This document shows, piece by piece, positions 1-9,710 of a DNA stretch of 64,000 nucleotides. The DNA comes from Aeromicrobium yanjiei (lineage in GTDB: Bacteria; Actinomycetota; Actinomycetes; Propionibacteriales; Nocardioidaceae): NCBI RefSeq assembly GCF_009649075.1, contig NZ_CP045737.1, positions 1,178,001-1,242,000 on the forward strand, written 5' to 3'. Both the position numbers and the translations under genes were made by a program. The first letter of the stretch is position 1. The number at the start of each line of letters is the position of its first letter. A model generated the notes under the pieces. The model was not told the DNA's origin and made no database searches. It worked only from the letters and a program-made list of their open reading frames with translations.

Positions 1-3000
1 AGGGTGATGACCTCGGACGTGTTGGCGTCGACGCGAACGGTCTTGACCTTCTTGCCCTTGTCGGTGATGACGACCGAGCCTGCGGTCTTGACGCCGGGCG
101 CGATCAGCTTGACCGTGACCCGCGCCTTCCTGGCGTTCTTCCACTTCTTGACCTTCAGCGACAGCGACGTGCTTGCCTTGGCCACGCTGATCGAGGCCGG
201 GGCGCTCGTCGAGGAGCCGTAGCTCGCCGACGAAGGCTCGAACGTGGCGACCACGGAGGTGGTCCCGGGGCGCAGACCCTGCACCTTCAGGCTCGCCTTG
301 CCACCGCTGGTCGTACCGGTCGCCAGCACCTTGGTGCCGGCTCGCAGGGTGACGGTGCCGTCGAGAGCCGTGCCCTCGGCGTCCTCGGCGCGGACGGTCA
401 CGGTGGCCGCTCGCGGGTACGTGACCCCCTTGGCCGACGTGATGGTCACGCTCGACCCACCCGGGGCGACGACGGGGTCGCCCGCGGGGGCGGCCCAGAA
501 CAGACCGCGTGCGGCCTGGCTCATGCCGCCCTTGGTGTGGGTGCGGAAGAACACCGACGTGCCGAAGACCATCGAGCGGGCTCCGGTCGTGGCGTTCTCG
601 GACGACACGACCGAGGCCTGGCCTGCGGCCGTGCTCGGACCGTTCGTCGCCGCGGAGGCGCCGCTCGCACGCCAGTGGCCCGCGAGCAGCGGGTTCGCGG
701 CGTACCTCTGCTCGACCTTCACGTTCTCGCCGAGCGACGTGAACGAGTAGGCCGGGTAGATGAACGCGCTGTCCTGCTTGTACGGCGCGAGCACCGAGTC
801 CGCAGGCGTGTCGACCGCGACGATGCCGTTGCCGGAGCTGTTGCCGTTGACGACCGTGCCGCTCATGAGACCGAACGACGAGGCCGCGTTGAACGCAGCG
901 TTCGAGCGACCGAGCAGTGCGCCGCCCTCGTCGAGGAAGGCCTGCACGGCGCCACGGGCGGGGGCGAAGCTCACGGCCGGGTTCGAGCCGGAGGCGGCCC
1001 GGTCAGCGGTGTTGAACGTCGTCCCGATCCACAGGACGTCGATCCCGTCGAGCAGCTGCGGGTTGGCGTTGACCGCGTCCGCGGTCACCTGCACCAGATC
1101 GTCGAAGCCGAGCTGCTGCAGGGAGAGCCTGTCGTCCTGCGTGCCGACGTAGGCGATCGTGAGATCCTGCAGCGCCTTGGTGTCCTCGTCATCGAGGGCA
1201 TCGAGATCGGCCTTGGTGGCCGCCTCGACGTCGATGTCGTACGCCGAGGCAGCCTTCTTGGCTGCGTCGTACGCCTCGGGCCCGATCACGACCGAGCCGT
1301 CGGCGAGCATCGAGACGCGTGCGTCCTCCTCGAGGAGGGCATTGAGGGCCTGGTAGTCGGGGACGCCTGCGACGTCGAACGTCAGGTAGCCGGCCTTGGC
1401 GGGGACCGACTCCTGGGGAGTCGCCGCCTTGATCGGCGTGGTGGCTCCGACGGGAGCCTCCGTGGTCAGGCCGATCTTGTCGACCGTGGCGCCCCAGGTG
1501 TACGAGTAGCTCCACGCCGAGATGTCGTACATCGAGGGCACCTTGTTGGAGATGTCCTCACCGAGGTCGAGCAGGGAGTTGGCCAGTCCGCGCAGCGGCT
1601 GGTGCATGTCGATGACGTAGGAGCCCTCGGGGTACGTCGTGCCGTCGATCGTGGCGGCGGCGTCGAGCGTGCCGACCTCGATGTCGTGGGTGATCAGCTG
1701 ATCGACCAGGCGGGTCGCATCGCTCTTGGAGCGCTGTCCCTCGCCGACCGGGATGACGTACGCGCGCGGCAGGGTGATCTTGTCCTGGTCGTCCACGACG
1801 TCCCACAACGGCTGCCACTGGGTCGGTCCCGGGACGCTCTTGACCTTGTCGACGGTCAGGTTGTCCTTGGGCTCGCCCGCGAGGCCGCGACGGAAGGTCT
1901 CGATCTGGTTCTTGATCATGTCCCGCGCGTTGCCGGCGGTGTTCATGTAGTCGACGATGCTGTCCATCGTCTTGTACGCGACGGCGGAGTTGATGACCGC
2001 GTTCGCCGGCGACTGGCGTCCGCTCGGGGTGCCGTTGCGGCTCTTGGGCAGCTCGACCGTCGCTGCGGCGGCTCCGTAGAACGAGTTGTACTGCGCCGTG
2101 AAGATCGGCGGGAAGTCATCCCACCCGTCCGGGGTGTCGCGGTAGGGGATCTTGATGTGCGCGGTCTCGGCCGACGTGTTCTCGTTGACGACCCGTCCGG
2201 TCGTGGTGTTGAAGTACGTGTTGCCGGGGATGTCCGCGGCGACGACGTCCTTCTCGACCTTGAGCGCGAGCGCGTAGTTGTGCGGCATGATCAGGTCGTA
2301 CTCGTAGTTGGAGCCGTGCGGCGGGCCGGTGGGCTCCATCTGCAGCACGCTGGTGTACCCGTGGAAGTCCGCGGCGTAGATCGGCTGGATCGCCTGTGCC
2401 TGACGGATGAACGACTTCGTCTCGGGCGTCGAGTTGGTGATCATGTCGCGGTTGGGATCGAGTCCCAGCGCGGTGGCGCGGGTCGCGTTGGTGCGACCGT
2501 CAGGGTTGAGCGACGGCGAGAAGTACAGGCGGTTGTTCGCGAGGATGCTGCGCACCTCGGCGATGGGAGCCGTGGCGAGGTAGTCGATGTACTTCATCGC
2601 CGCGTCGGTGCCCTCCCACTCGTTGCCGTGGATGTTGTTGCTGATCCAGACCGGCGTCTTGTAGTTCTCGAGCAGCGCCTTGTCCGTCGCTGCAGCGGCC
2701 GGATCGGTCTTGATCTTGTTCTTCCAGGCGGTCTGCTGCGCGGTCTCGTCCGCACTCTCGGGCGCGGTGACCGTCACCAGGTAGAGATCGCGGCCCTCCG
2801 TCGACTGGCCCACGACCTGCGCCGACACCCGGTTGCTGGTCTCCATGAGATCGAGCAGCTTCGACGCGATCTCGGGATGCCCGATCAGCTCGGCCGAGCT
2901 CGCGGCGTCGTCGGCGTTCGGCCGGTAGATCTTCAGATCCGGCTGGTACGGGTACGACGTGGGCATGTCGATCGGATCGCCGGCGACCGCAGTCTCGGCG

Positions 3001-3191
3001 GCCCGGCGCACGACCTGGGCCTTGCTGAGCGGATCGACCTTCGCGGCGGTCGAGGGGCCGCGGCCGGGGGCCGGGCTGGAGGCGCTGGGGGACGGTTCGA
3101 CGGCGGACGCCGGGACGGCGGTGCTGGACAGCACACATGTCGCGGCGAGCGCCAGACCCGTCACACCGACGAGAGCGCGAGAGTTCCTCAC
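1..3191 (-). CDS. Secreted M14-family zinc carboxypeptidase, large, 3' end outside window
   Basis: Extracellular metallopeptidase expected to trim C-terminal residues from peptides. The GTG start at 3191 gives a short basic stretch and a hydrophobic segment ending VPASA, a plausible Sec signal peptide, then a Ser/Pro-rich linker. The M14 zinc site is visible: HGNEWEG at about residue 188 (His and Glu ligands) and HGYTS at about 277 (third ligand). The Glu in TVELPKS near 380 fits the catalytic base. A long middle region without recognised motifs follows. From about residue 905 there is a beta-rich Ig-like repeat region (GTVTLRAGTKVLATG-type), usual in secreted Gram-positive enzymes. At least 1063 residues are present and the gene runs off the left edge. 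M14 assignment is firm; substrate unknown. Confidence 0.9.
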   Translation of the reverse strand, partial: MRNSRALVGVTGLALAATCVLSSTAVPASAVEPSPSASSPAPGRGPSTAAKVDPLSKAQVVRRAAETAVAGDPIDMPTSYPYQPDLKIYRPNADDAASSAELIGHPEIASKLLDLMETSNRVSAQVVGQSTEGRDLYLVTVTAPESADETAQQTAWKNKIKTDPAAAATDKALLENYKTPVWISNNIHGNEWEGTDAAMKYIDYLATAPIAEVRSILANNRLYFSPSLNPDGRTNATRATALGLDPNRDMITNSTPETKSFIRQAQAIQPIYAADFHGYTSVLQMEPTGPPHGSNYEYDLIMPHNYALALKVEKDVVAADIPGNTYFNTTTGRVVNENTSAETAHIKIPYRDTPDGWDDFPPIFTAQYNSFYGAAAATVELPKSRNGTPSGRQSPANAVINSAVAYKTMDSIVDYMNTAGNARDMIKNQIETFRRGLAGEPKDNLTVDKVKSVPGPTQWQPLWDVVDDQDKITLPRAYVIPVGEGQRSKSDATRLVDQLITHDIEVGTLDAAATIDGTTYPEGSYVIDMHQPLRGLANSLLDLGEDISNKVPSMYDISAWSYSYTWGATVDKIGLTTEAPVGATTPIKAATPQESVPAKAGYLTFDVAGVPDYQALNALLEEDARVSMLADGSVVIGPEAYDAAKKAASAYDIDVEAATKADLDALDDEDTKALQDLTIAYVGTQDDRLSLQQLGFDDLVQVTADAVNANPQLLDGIDVLWIGTTFNTADRAASGSNPAVSFAPARGAVQAFLDEGGALLGRSNAAFNAASSFGLMSGTVVNGNSSGNGIVAVDTPADSVLAPYKQDSAFIYPAYSFTSLGENVKVEQRYAANPLLAGHWRASGASAATNGPSTAAGQASVVSSENATTGARSMVFGTSVFFRTHTKGGMSQAARGLFWAAPAGDPVVAPGGSSVTITSAKGVTYPRAATVTVRAEDAEGTALDGTVTLRAGTKVLATGTTSGGKASLKVQGLRPGTTSVVATFEPSSASYGSSTSAPASISVAKASTSLSLKVKKWKNARKARVTVKLIAPGVKTAGSVVITDKGKKVKTVRVDANTSEVIT

Positions 3192-3338
3192 GGATGGGCT
3201 CGTTCCTGTGGGGTGCGGAAGGGCGCCGTCCGGCACGGACGGCACCCCATGGTGAAGACAGACTGCCTGACTCGCCGCTCGTTTGGCTACGTTTTACGCA
3301 GCATTAACATGATCGTCGGGGGCGCGAGATGCCCCGGC

Positions 3339-3773
3339 TCAGTCGTGGATGACGGCCTTGCCCAGGCGTCGCAGCTCCGCCAGCCCGTCGATCATCGACC
3401 GGATCTGCGCGGGCGAGTGCCCCTGCCAGTCGTCCAGCTCGCCGACGATCCTGACCGGTTCGCGGGTGCGGAACGAGCGCGTCGGATTGCCCGGCATCTT
3501 CTTGTCCGTCACGTTGGGATCGTCCTCGAGCTCGCCGAGCGGCTCCACGACGTAGATGCGCGGACGTCCGTCGCCCGCGGCGAGCTCGGCACCCCACGCA
3601 GCGGCGTCCAGCGTCTGCGTGACGTACACGTGGTTCATGACCCGTCCCTCCTCGAAGTTGGAGAGTCGGCCGGGCACCAGCAGATCGCCGATCTCGAGCT
3701 GGGCCCTGGTCCCGTGGAGCAGCGATCCTGACGGGTGGACCTCGAACGGTGTGGGTCCTTGCGAGCTGCTCAC
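3339..3773 (-). CDS. arr: NAD(+)--rifampin ADP-ribosyltransferase (Arr)
   Basis: Transfers ADP-ribose from NAD+ to the C23 hydroxyl of rifamycins, inactivating them in the cytoplasm. The 144-residue length matches the family. Hallmark segments are present in order: HGT (His20), GDLLVPG, SNFEEGR, NHVY (Tyr50), LDAAAWGAELA, RIYVVEP and EDDPNVTDKKMPGNPTRS (Asp84/85). His20, Tyr50 and the Asp match the H-Y-D triad known in mycobacterial Arr with a one-residue offset. It is a single gene, divergent from the alkylation-repair operon, with base composition like its neighbours, so it looks like a resident chromosomal copy rather than a recent cassette. Whether it confers measurable resistance depends on expression. 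Confidence 0.95.
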   Translation of the reverse strand: MSSSQGPTPFEVHPSGSLLHGTRAQLEIGDLLVPGRLSNFEEGRVMNHVYVTQTLDAAAWGAELAAGDGRPRIYVVEPLGELEDDPNVTDKKMPGNPTRSFRTREPVRIVGELDDWQGHSPAQIRSMIDGLAELRRLGKAVIHD

Positions 3774-3873
3774 GAGGCCTCTTTCGTCGCGGGTCGTCGG
3801 CCGTGGGGACGATTGTGCCGTCCATGTCCGATAGCCGCCAGTGACTGTCGGCAGGGCGAGTCATGATGGAGTC

Positions 3874-5319
3874 ATGATCACCGACCACGAGCGCTGCTAC
3901 CGGGCCGTGCAGGCGCGCGACGCGCGCTTCGACGGGGTGTTCTACACCGCGGTGCGGACGACCGGCATCTATTGCCGTCCGTCGTGCCCGGCCGTCACCC
4001 CCAAGGCGCACAACGTCACCTTCCACCCGACGGCCGCGGCTGCGCAGGAGGCCGGCTACCGGGCGTGCCGACGCTGCCGCCCCGACACGACGCCCGGTTC
4101 GCCGGAGTGGAATGTCCGCGCGGACGCGGTCGGGCGGGCGATGCGGCTGATCTCCGACGGCGTCATCGAGCGCGAGGGTGTCGAGGGGCTGGCCGATCGG
4201 CTCGGCTACAGCCAGCGGCACGTGACCCGGATGCTCACCCAGGAGGTCGGCGCCGGACCGCTCGCCCTGGCGCGCAGCAACCGCGCTCAGGCCGCACGGG
4301 TGCTGATCGAGACCACCGAGATGCCGATGGGCGACATCGCCTTCGCTGCCGGATTCGCCTCGATCCGCCAGTTCAACGACTCGGTGCGCCAGGCGTACGC
4401 GCTGACGCCGACCGAGATGCGGGGGCGCCGGCGCGGCACGCCCACTGGACGCATCGCGGTGCGTCTCGCGGTCCGGCAGCCGTTCCATGGCGAGTCGTTG
4501 CTCGACTTCTTGGCTGCGCACGTCCTGCCGGGTGTCGAGACCGTGCAGGGTCGCACGTACGTTCGGGTGCTCCGCCTGCCCCACGGGCTCGGCGTGATGT
4601 CGCTGACGATCCACGACGACCGGGTCGACTGCGAGCTCGAGCTGGCCGATCTGCGTGACACCGCGGTCGCGATCGGGCGGGCCCGCCGCATGCTCGACCT
4701 CGACGCGGATCCGGTCGCGATCGACGAGGTGCTGCGCGCCGATCGCGTCCTGGCCCCGCTGGTCGCCGAGGCGCCCGGACTGCGGGTGCCCTCCCACGTC
4801 GACGCCTTCGAGCTCGCGGTGCGCACGATCGTCGGCCAGCAGGTCTCCGTCGCCGGGGCAAACACCGTGCTCGGGCGGCAGGTGCCCACCCGGGGCACCC
4901 CGGTCGACTTCGCCCTCGCCTCGGCCTTCGGCCTGACGCACGCCTTCCCGCCGCCCGAGGCGTTCGCCGACGCCGATCCCACCACCCTCGGCATGCCGCA
5001 GTCCCGTGCGAGGACGATCATCGGGCTGTCGCAGGCCGTGGCCGACGGCAAGCTCGATCTCGATCCCGGCGTCGACCGCGATGCGGTCCGCGAGCAGCTG
5101 CTCGAGATGCGCGGCATCGGCCCCTGGACGGCCGACTACATCGTGATGCGCGGCCTCGGCCATCCCGACGTCCTGCTCACGACCGATCTGGTCCTGAGGC
5201 GCGAGCTCGAGCGCCACGGCCTGACCCCGGACGACACCGACCGATGGCGTCCCTGGCGCTCCTACGCCGGCATGCACCTGTGGCGTGCCACCTCCGCCAG
5301 CGAAAGGACAGCACCATGA
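3874..5319 (+). CDS. Ada N-terminal / AraC HTH / AlkA fusion: 3-methyladenine DNA glycosylase II and regulator
   Basis: Three domains. Residues 1-75 form the Ada zinc domain with Cys34, Cys38, Cys65 and Cys68, where the first Cys accepts methyl groups from DNA methylphosphotriesters. About 80-185 is an AraC-type helix-turn-helix. About 195-482 is an AlkA-type HhH-GPD glycosylase, with the hairpin [14 protein letters not shown] and an Asp in VLLTTDLVL at the place of the catalytic Asp of E. coli AlkA. It should sense methylation damage, activate transcription and excise alkylated bases. I chose ATG 3874 (MITDHERCY) because the Ada domain begins there; the frame is open back to GTG 3841. Its stop overlaps the ogt start (ATGA). 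Confidence 0.93.
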   Translation: MITDHERCYRAVQARDARFDGVFYTAVRTTGIYCRPSCPAVTPKAHNVTFHPTAAAAQEAGYRACRRCRPDTTPGSPEWNVRADAVGRAMRLISDGVIEREGVEGLADRLGYSQRHVTRMLTQEVGAGPLALARSNRAQAARVLIETTEMPMGDIAFAAGFASIRQFNDSVRQAYALTPTEMRGRRRGTPTGRIAVRLAVRQPFHGESLLDFLAAHVLPGVETVQGRTYVRVLRLPHGLGVMSLTIHDDRVDCELELADLRDTAVAIGRARRMLDLDADPVAIDEVLRADRVLAPLVAEAPGLRVPSHVDAFELAVRTIVGQQVSVAGANTVLGRQVPTRGTPVDFALASAFGLTHAFPPPEAFADADPTTLGMPQSRARTIIGLSQAVADGKLDLDPGVDRDAVREQLLEMRGIGPWTADYIVMRGLGHPDVLLTTDLVLRRELERHGLTPDDTDRWRPWRSYAGMHLWRATSASERTAP

Positions 5320-5780
5320 CCACTCGATGGATGAGCTCACCGATCGGCGCTCTGCGGCTGCACGCGTCCGCCGGCCTGATCACCGCGATCCGCTTCGACG
5401 CCGGGCCACCCGTGGGCCGGCGGTGCGCCGATCCGCTCCTGGATCGCGCCGAGGAGCAGCTGGGGGAGTACTTCGCGGGCGACCGCACCGAGTTCGACCT
5501 GCCCCTGGCCAGCGACGGGACCGAGTTCCAACGCAAGGTGTGGGCCGAGCTCCAGCGCATCCCGTACGGCGAGACCGCGAGCTACGGCGACATCGCCCGT
5601 CGCCTCGGCTACGAGCCGGTGATCTCCCGTGCGGTCGGCGCGGCCAACGGCGCCAACCCGATTCCGATCGTGGTGCCGTGCCACCGGGTCATCGGGTCCA
5701 ACGGGACGTTGACCGGCTACGCGGGCGGCGTCGAGCGCAAGCGCACCCTGCTCGACCTCGAGCGTCCCGGCCTCTTCTGA
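5316..5780 (+). CDS. ogt: Methylated-DNA--protein-cysteine methyltransferase (Ogt/AdaB-like)
   Basis: Suicide repair enzyme that moves alkyl groups from O6-alkylguanine to its own cysteine. The 154-residue protein has the active site PCHRV with Cys122, preceded by the DNA-binding segment [10 protein letters not shown] and the recognition Arg in [11 protein letters not shown]. The ATG at 5316 overlaps the TGA of the upstream Ada-AlkA gene and has an AAAGGA ribosome-binding site about 7 bases upstream, so the two are translationally coupled. Together they form an adaptive-response operon. Confidence 0.95.
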   Translation: MTTRWMSSPIGALRLHASAGLITAIRFDAGPPVGRRCADPLLDRAEEQLGEYFAGDRTEFDLPLASDGTEFQRKVWAELQRIPYGETASYGDIARRLGYEPVISRAVGAANGANPIPIVVPCHRVIGSNGTLTGYAGGVERKRTLLDLERPGLF

Positions 5781-5874
5781 CGGCGGATGCCAGCACCGAC
5801 ACGGCCGATCTGACCCCGCTGCTCATCTGGGGATGGCACGATCTGGAGCAACCCCGTCCCGTCTGAGGAGCGCC

Positions 5875-6351
5875 ATGGCCACCAAGAGCAAGACCGCGAC
5901 CAGCACGAAGTCCAAGCGGTCGAAGAAGTCCGCCGACACCGAGCTGGACATCGCCCGCGCCACGATCAAGAAGCTCAAGAGCACGATCGCCGGGCTCGAG
6001 AAGAACGTCGGCAAGCTCGAGAAGAAGACCTCCGGGCTCAAGGCGGAGGCCAAGAAGCTGCGGGCGTCCGCGAGCTCGGCGGCCAAGAAGACCAAGAAGG
6101 TCAAGAAGGCCAATGAGGCCAAGGCGAGCAAGCAGGCCGATGTGGAAGGGGCCGCGAAGGTGACGGTTCCCGCCGAGACCGCTGCACCGGCCCCCGTCGA
6201 GACCGCATCGACGGCCGACTCGGCGCTTCCCCTCGAGACCGTCCCGATCGCCGAGCGTACGGTCGCCCAGCTGCGCGCCGCGGCCCGCGAGCAGGGCATC
6301 CCGGGCTACTCGCGGATGCGCAAGGACGAGCTCGTCGCCGCCCTGTCCTGA
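5875..6351 (+). CDS. Lys/Ala-rich coiled-coil protein with C-terminal Rho_N (SAP-like) domain
   Basis: A 158-residue protein of unknown exact role. The first 25 residues are Lys/Ser/Thr-rich. Residues about 27-90 form a heptad-like, Lys-rich coiled coil (TIKKLKSTIAGLEKNVGKLE), then a short Ala/Pro/Thr linker. The last 30 residues (TVAQLRAAAREQGIPGYSRM, then RKDELVAAL) match the Rho N-terminal fold, a small helical domain often tied to nucleic-acid binding. The mix of basic tail, coiled coil and Rho_N suggests a nucleoid- or RNA-associated protein (inference). ATG 5875 follows GAGGAG and is preferred over an upstream in-frame start. Confidence 0.75.
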   Translation: MATKSKTATSTKSKRSKKSADTELDIARATIKKLKSTIAGLEKNVGKLEKKTSGLKAEAKKLRASASSAAKKTKKVKKANEAKASKQADVEGAAKVTVPAETAAPAPVETASTADSALPLETVPIAERTVAQLRAAAREQGIPGYSRMRKDELVAALS

Positions 6352-6420
6352 CCCAGGGCGTCCGGGCCCGCCTGTGGACGATCGTTCGACGTGCCCCGCG
6401 AATCGGAGCAGGGTCGGGGC

Positions 6421-6861
6421 ATGACCGACGAGATCCCTCCGCTCCTGCCGCCCGACCAGATGCCACCTCTGCGCGTCGTCGCCGATCTCGACCGCTTCTG
6501 GCGATCCCTCAAGGGTCCGTGGGGCTTCACGCGACCGCAGCTGTGGTGCGTGATGCTCGGGCCCGAGGGGGAGTGGACCTCGGTGTTCATGAAGATCGAG
6601 GACTGCCCCGATCGTCCCGATCCCGCCATGGTCCGCAGCCTGTTCGGGACGTTGACGTCCGTGGTCCTCGACCACGCGCCCGGCGGATCTCTCGCGCTGA
6701 TGTACGCCCGCCCGGGTCCCGACGACCACCGCGCGGACGATCGCTGCTGGGCACGTGGGCTCGACGAGGCCGGACGCCGGGCACCCGTCGACGTCTGGCC
6801 GGTGTTCCTCGCCAACGACGTGTGCGTCCGCATCGCGGCCCCCGACGACCTCGCGGCCTAG
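6421..6861 (+). CDS. Conserved hypothetical protein, 146 residues
   Basis: Not recognised. The predicted product is soluble with no signal peptide, membrane segment or known catalytic motif. Features are a Pro-rich N-terminus (EIPPLLPPDQMPPL), an aromatic segment FWRSLKGPWGFTRPQLWCVM and a hydrophobic C-terminal strand VDVWPVFLANDVCVRIAAP. The ATG at 6421 follows GGGTCGGGGC; the frame is also open from 6391. Codon use is typical of the chromosome, so I take it as a real gene. It ends 7 bases from the converging IclR regulator. Confidence 0.6.
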   Translation: MTDEIPPLLPPDQMPPLRVVADLDRFWRSLKGPWGFTRPQLWCVMLGPEGEWTSVFMKIEDCPDRPDPAMVRSLFGTLTSVVLDHAPGGSLALMYARPGPDDHRADDRCWARGLDEAGRRAPVDVWPVFLANDVCVRIAAPDDLAA

Positions 6862-6868
6862 CGAGCCG

Positions 6869-7585
6869 TCAGCTGCTGCGGCGCAGGCTCTGCGAGAGCC
6901 GCTCGGCCGCGGCGACGACTGCGGGGGCGTGCATGCGGCCGGGCTGGCGGGTGAGGCGCTCGAGCGGGCCGGAGACCGAGACCGCTGCGACGACCTTGCC
7001 GGAGGGTGAGCGGACGGGCGCCGACACCGACCCCACACCGTTCTCGCGCTCGCCGACGCTCTGGGCCCAGCCGCGACGGCGTACGGCGGACAGCTCGGCG
7101 GCGGAGAAGGTGGCCTTGAGCAGCCCCTTGTTCATGCGCTCGGGATCCTCCCAGGACAGCAGCACCTGAGCGGCCGAGCCGGCGCTCATGGTCAGCTGAC
7201 CGCCGACGGGGATCGAGTCCCGCAGACCGGTGGGGCGATCCGCGGCCGCGACGCAGACCCGGAAGTCGCCCTGGCGGCGGAACAGCTGGGCCGACTCGCC
7301 CGTGATGTCACGCAACCGGGCCAGGACGGGGCCGGCTGCCGCCAGCAGGCGGTCCTCGCCGGCCGCCGCGGCGAGCTCGCCGAGCCGGGGTCCGAGGATG
7401 AACCTTCCTTGCATGTCGCGGGCGACGAGCCGATGATGTTCGAGAGCGACGGCGAGGCGATGCGCGGTCGGTCGGGCGAGGCCGGTGCTGGCCACGAGGC
7501 CTGCGAGTGTCGCCGGTCCGGGCTCGAGCGCTGCGAGCACCATGGCCGCTTTGTCGAGAACGCCGACTCCGCTAGAGTTGTCCAT
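6869..7585 (-). CDS. IclR-family regulator next to leuCD (NdgR/LtbR-like)
   Basis: A 238-residue IclR-family regulator: winged helix-turn-helix over about residues 8-60 ([20 protein letters not shown]) and an IclR effector-binding domain from about 75 to the end. Divergent placement directly upstream of leuC is the hallmark of the actinobacterial amino-acid regulator known as NdgR in Streptomyces and LtbR in Corynebacterium, which controls leuCD. I infer the same job. The ATG at 7585 begins [13 protein letters not shown], the usual N-terminus of the group. It probably also regulates itself from the shared 98-bp spacer. Confidence 0.88.
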   Translation of the reverse strand: MDNSSGVGVLDKAAMVLAALEPGPATLAGLVASTGLARPTAHRLAVALEHHRLVARDMQGRFILGPRLGELAAAAGEDRLLAAAGPVLARLRDITGESAQLFRRQGDFRVCVAAADRPTGLRDSIPVGGQLTMSAGSAAQVLLSWEDPERMNKGLLKATFSAAELSAVRRRGWAQSVGERENGVGSVSAPVRSPSGKVVAAVSVSGPLERLTRQPGRMHAPAVVAAAERLSQSLRRSS

Positions 7586-7590
7586 GTCTT

Positions 7591-7604
7591 GATACTGCCG
7601 TATC
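7591..7604. promoter_or_regulatory. Inverted repeat in the iclR-leuC spacer, candidate regulator operator
   Basis: GATAC-TGCC-GTATC is a perfect 5-bp inverted repeat six bases upstream of the regulator start codon, in the divergent control region. Position and symmetry fit an operator for the dimeric IclR-type protein controlling itself and leuCD. No binding data; inference only. Confidence 0.4.
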
Positions 7605-7683
7605 GCATTGTGAGACGCAAGCGGCGAGATCGCCGAGCTACGAACCCACAGCCCCGCATGCGGGGGACCCCGAGGAGAGCGCC

Positions 7684-9105
7684 ATGGGCAAGACACTTGC
7701 CGAGAAGATCTGGGAAGAGCACGTCGTACGCCGTCACGAGGGCGAGCCGGACCTCCTCTACATCGATCTTCACCTCATCCACGAGGTCACGAGCCCGCAG
7801 GCGTTCGACGGTCTGCGCCTCTCCGGCCGTACGGTTCGTCGCCCCGACCTGACCCTCGCGACCGAGGACCACAACATCCCGACGACCGACTTGGACAAGC
7901 CGATCGCGGATCTCGTGTCGCGCACGCAGGTCGAGACGCTGCGCCGCAACTGCGAGGAGTTCGGCGTCCGGCTGCACCCCATGGGCGACATCGACCAAGG
8001 CATCGTCCACGTCGTCGGTCCCCAGCTCGGCCTGACCCAGCCGGGCATGACGATCGTGTGCGGCGACTCGCACACCTCGACCCACGGCGCGTTCGGCTCG
8101 ATCGCGTTCGGGATCGGGACGTCCGAGGTCGAGCACGTCCTTGCGACGCAGTCCCTGTCGCAGGCCAAGCCCAAGATGATGGCCGTCGAGGTCGTCGGCG
8201 AGCTGCCGGCCGGTTCGACCGCCAAGGACCTGATCCTCGCGCTGATCACCCAGGAGACCACCGGCGGCGGCCAGGGCTACATCGTGGAGTACCGCGGCGA
8301 GGCGATCCGCAAGCTGTCGATGGAAGCCCGCATGACGATCTGCAACATGTCGATCGAGTGGGGCGCCAAGGCCGGGCTCATCGCGCCCGACCAGACGACG
8401 TACGACTACCTCAAGGGCCGCCCGTCGGCCCCGACCGGTGCCGACTGGGACGCGGCGGTCGCGCACTGGGACAGCCTGGTCACCGACGAGGACGCCGAGT
8501 TCGACAAGGTCATCACGATCGACGCCTCGACGATCACGCCGTTCGTCACCTGGGGCACCAACCCCGGTCAGGGCGTCGCGCTGTCGGGCAACGTCCCCGA
8601 CCCGGCCACGTTCGAGGACGACAACGAGCGGGTCGCCGCCGAGAACGCCCTGCGGTACATGGGGCTCGAGGCCGGCACCCCGATGAAGGACATCAAGGTC
8701 GACACGGTCTTCATCGGCTCCTGCACCAACGGACGCATCGAGGACCTGCGCGTCGCAGCCGACCTGATCAAGGGTCACAAGGTCGCCGACGACACCCGCA
8801 TCCTCGTGGTGCCGGGCTCGGTGCGCGTACGTCTGCAGGCCGAGCAGGAGGGCCTCGACGTGATCTTCAAGGACGCGGGCGCCGAGTGGCGCGGAGCGGG
8901 CTGCTCGATGTGCCTCGGCATGAACCCCGACCAGCTCGTCCCGGGGGAGCGCAGCGCGTCGACGTCCAACCGCAACTTCGAGGGACGCCAGGGCAAGGGC
9001 GGGCGTACGCACCTCGTGTCGCCCGACGTCGCCGTCGCGACCGGCGTGCTCGGCCACCTGGCCGGGCCGGCCGACCTCGCTCAGCTCGAGAAGGCAGGAG
9101 CCTGA
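7684..9105 (+). CDS. leuC: 3-isopropylmalate dehydratase large subunit
   Basis: With LeuD it isomerises 2-isopropylmalate to 3-isopropylmalate in leucine synthesis, using a 4Fe-4S cluster. The 473-residue aconitase-type subunit carries the three cluster cysteines: Cys347 in IGSCTNGR, and Cys407 and Cys410 in CSMCLGMN. Other signature segments are [12 protein letters not shown] and the N-terminal [24 protein letters not shown] lies 7 bases before the ATG. leuD follows after a 2-base gap, so both subunits come from one transcript, divergent from the IclR regulator. Confidence 0.98.
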   Translation: MGKTLAEKIWEEHVVRRHEGEPDLLYIDLHLIHEVTSPQAFDGLRLSGRTVRRPDLTLATEDHNIPTTDLDKPIADLVSRTQVETLRRNCEEFGVRLHPMGDIDQGIVHVVGPQLGLTQPGMTIVCGDSHTSTHGAFGSIAFGIGTSEVEHVLATQSLSQAKPKMMAVEVVGELPAGSTAKDLILALITQETTGGGQGYIVEYRGEAIRKLSMEARMTICNMSIEWGAKAGLIAPDQTTYDYLKGRPSAPTGADWDAAVAHWDSLVTDEDAEFDKVITIDASTITPFVTWGTNPGQGVALSGNVPDPATFEDDNERVAAENALRYMGLEAGTPMKDIKVDTVFIGSCTNGRIEDLRVAADLIKGHKVADDTRILVVPGSVRVRLQAEQEGLDVIFKDAGAEWRGAGCSMCLGMNPDQLVPGERSASTSNRNFEGRQGKGGRTHLVSPDVAVATGVLGHLAGPADLAQLEKAGA

Positions 9106-9107
9106 CC

Positions 9108-9707
9108 ATGGAGAAGTTCTCGTCCCACACCGGCGTCGGTGCACCGCTGCGCCGCAGCAATGTCGACACCGACCAGATCATCCCGGCGGTCTGGCTCAAG
9201 AAGGTCACCCGCGACGGCTTCGAGGAGGGATTGTTCTCCGCGTGGCGCAACGACCCCGACTTCGTCCTCAACCAGCACGCGTACAAGGACGCGACGGTCC
9301 TGGTCGCGGGTCCCGACTTCGGCACGGGCTCGTCGCGTGAGCACGCGGTCTGGGCGCTGCAGAACTACGGCTTCAAGGTCGTCATCTCGCCGCGCTTCGC
9401 CGACATCTTCCGGGGCAACTCGGGCAAGGCCGGGCTGCTCGCCGCGCAGGTCGACGAGAAGGTCGTCCAGCGACTGTGGGACTACCTCGACGAGAACCCG
9501 GGTGCGTCCATCACGGTCGACCTGGAGACCCGGACGGTCAAGGCGGGTGAGGGCGTCGATGCGATCGAGGACTCGTTCACGATCGACGACTACACGCGCT
9601 GGCGCCTGCTGGAGGGCCTCGACGACGTGGGGATCACGCTGAGCCACGAGGACGACATCGTCGCGTACGAAGCCGCCCGCCCCTCCTTCAAGCCCGCCAC
9701 CCTCTAA
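9108..9707 (+). CDS. leuD: 3-isopropylmalate dehydratase small subunit
   Basis: Partner of LeuC; forms the swivelling domain of the isomerase. The 199-residue protein begins with the family N-terminus [20 protein letters not shown] and contains the active-site stretch [13 protein letters not shown]. The ATG lies 2 bases after the leuC stop, with GCAGGAG upstream. The gene is followed by a long repeat array rather than a simple terminator. Confidence 0.97.
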   Translation: MEKFSSHTGVGAPLRRSNVDTDQIIPAVWLKKVTRDGFEEGLFSAWRNDPDFVLNQHAYKDATVLVAGPDFGTGSSREHAVWALQNYGFKVVISPRFADIFRGNSGKAGLLAAQVDEKVVQRLWDYLDENPGASITVDLETRTVKAGEGVDAIEDSFTIDDYTRWRLLEGLDDVGITLSHEDDIVAYEAARPSFKPATL

Positions 9708-9710
9708 CCC

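Noticed and set aside
537-3731. A 1064-residue plus-strand open frame
   Set aside because: It is antisense to the M14 peptidase and arr genes, which show real family motifs. Long antisense frames are common in DNA this GC-rich.
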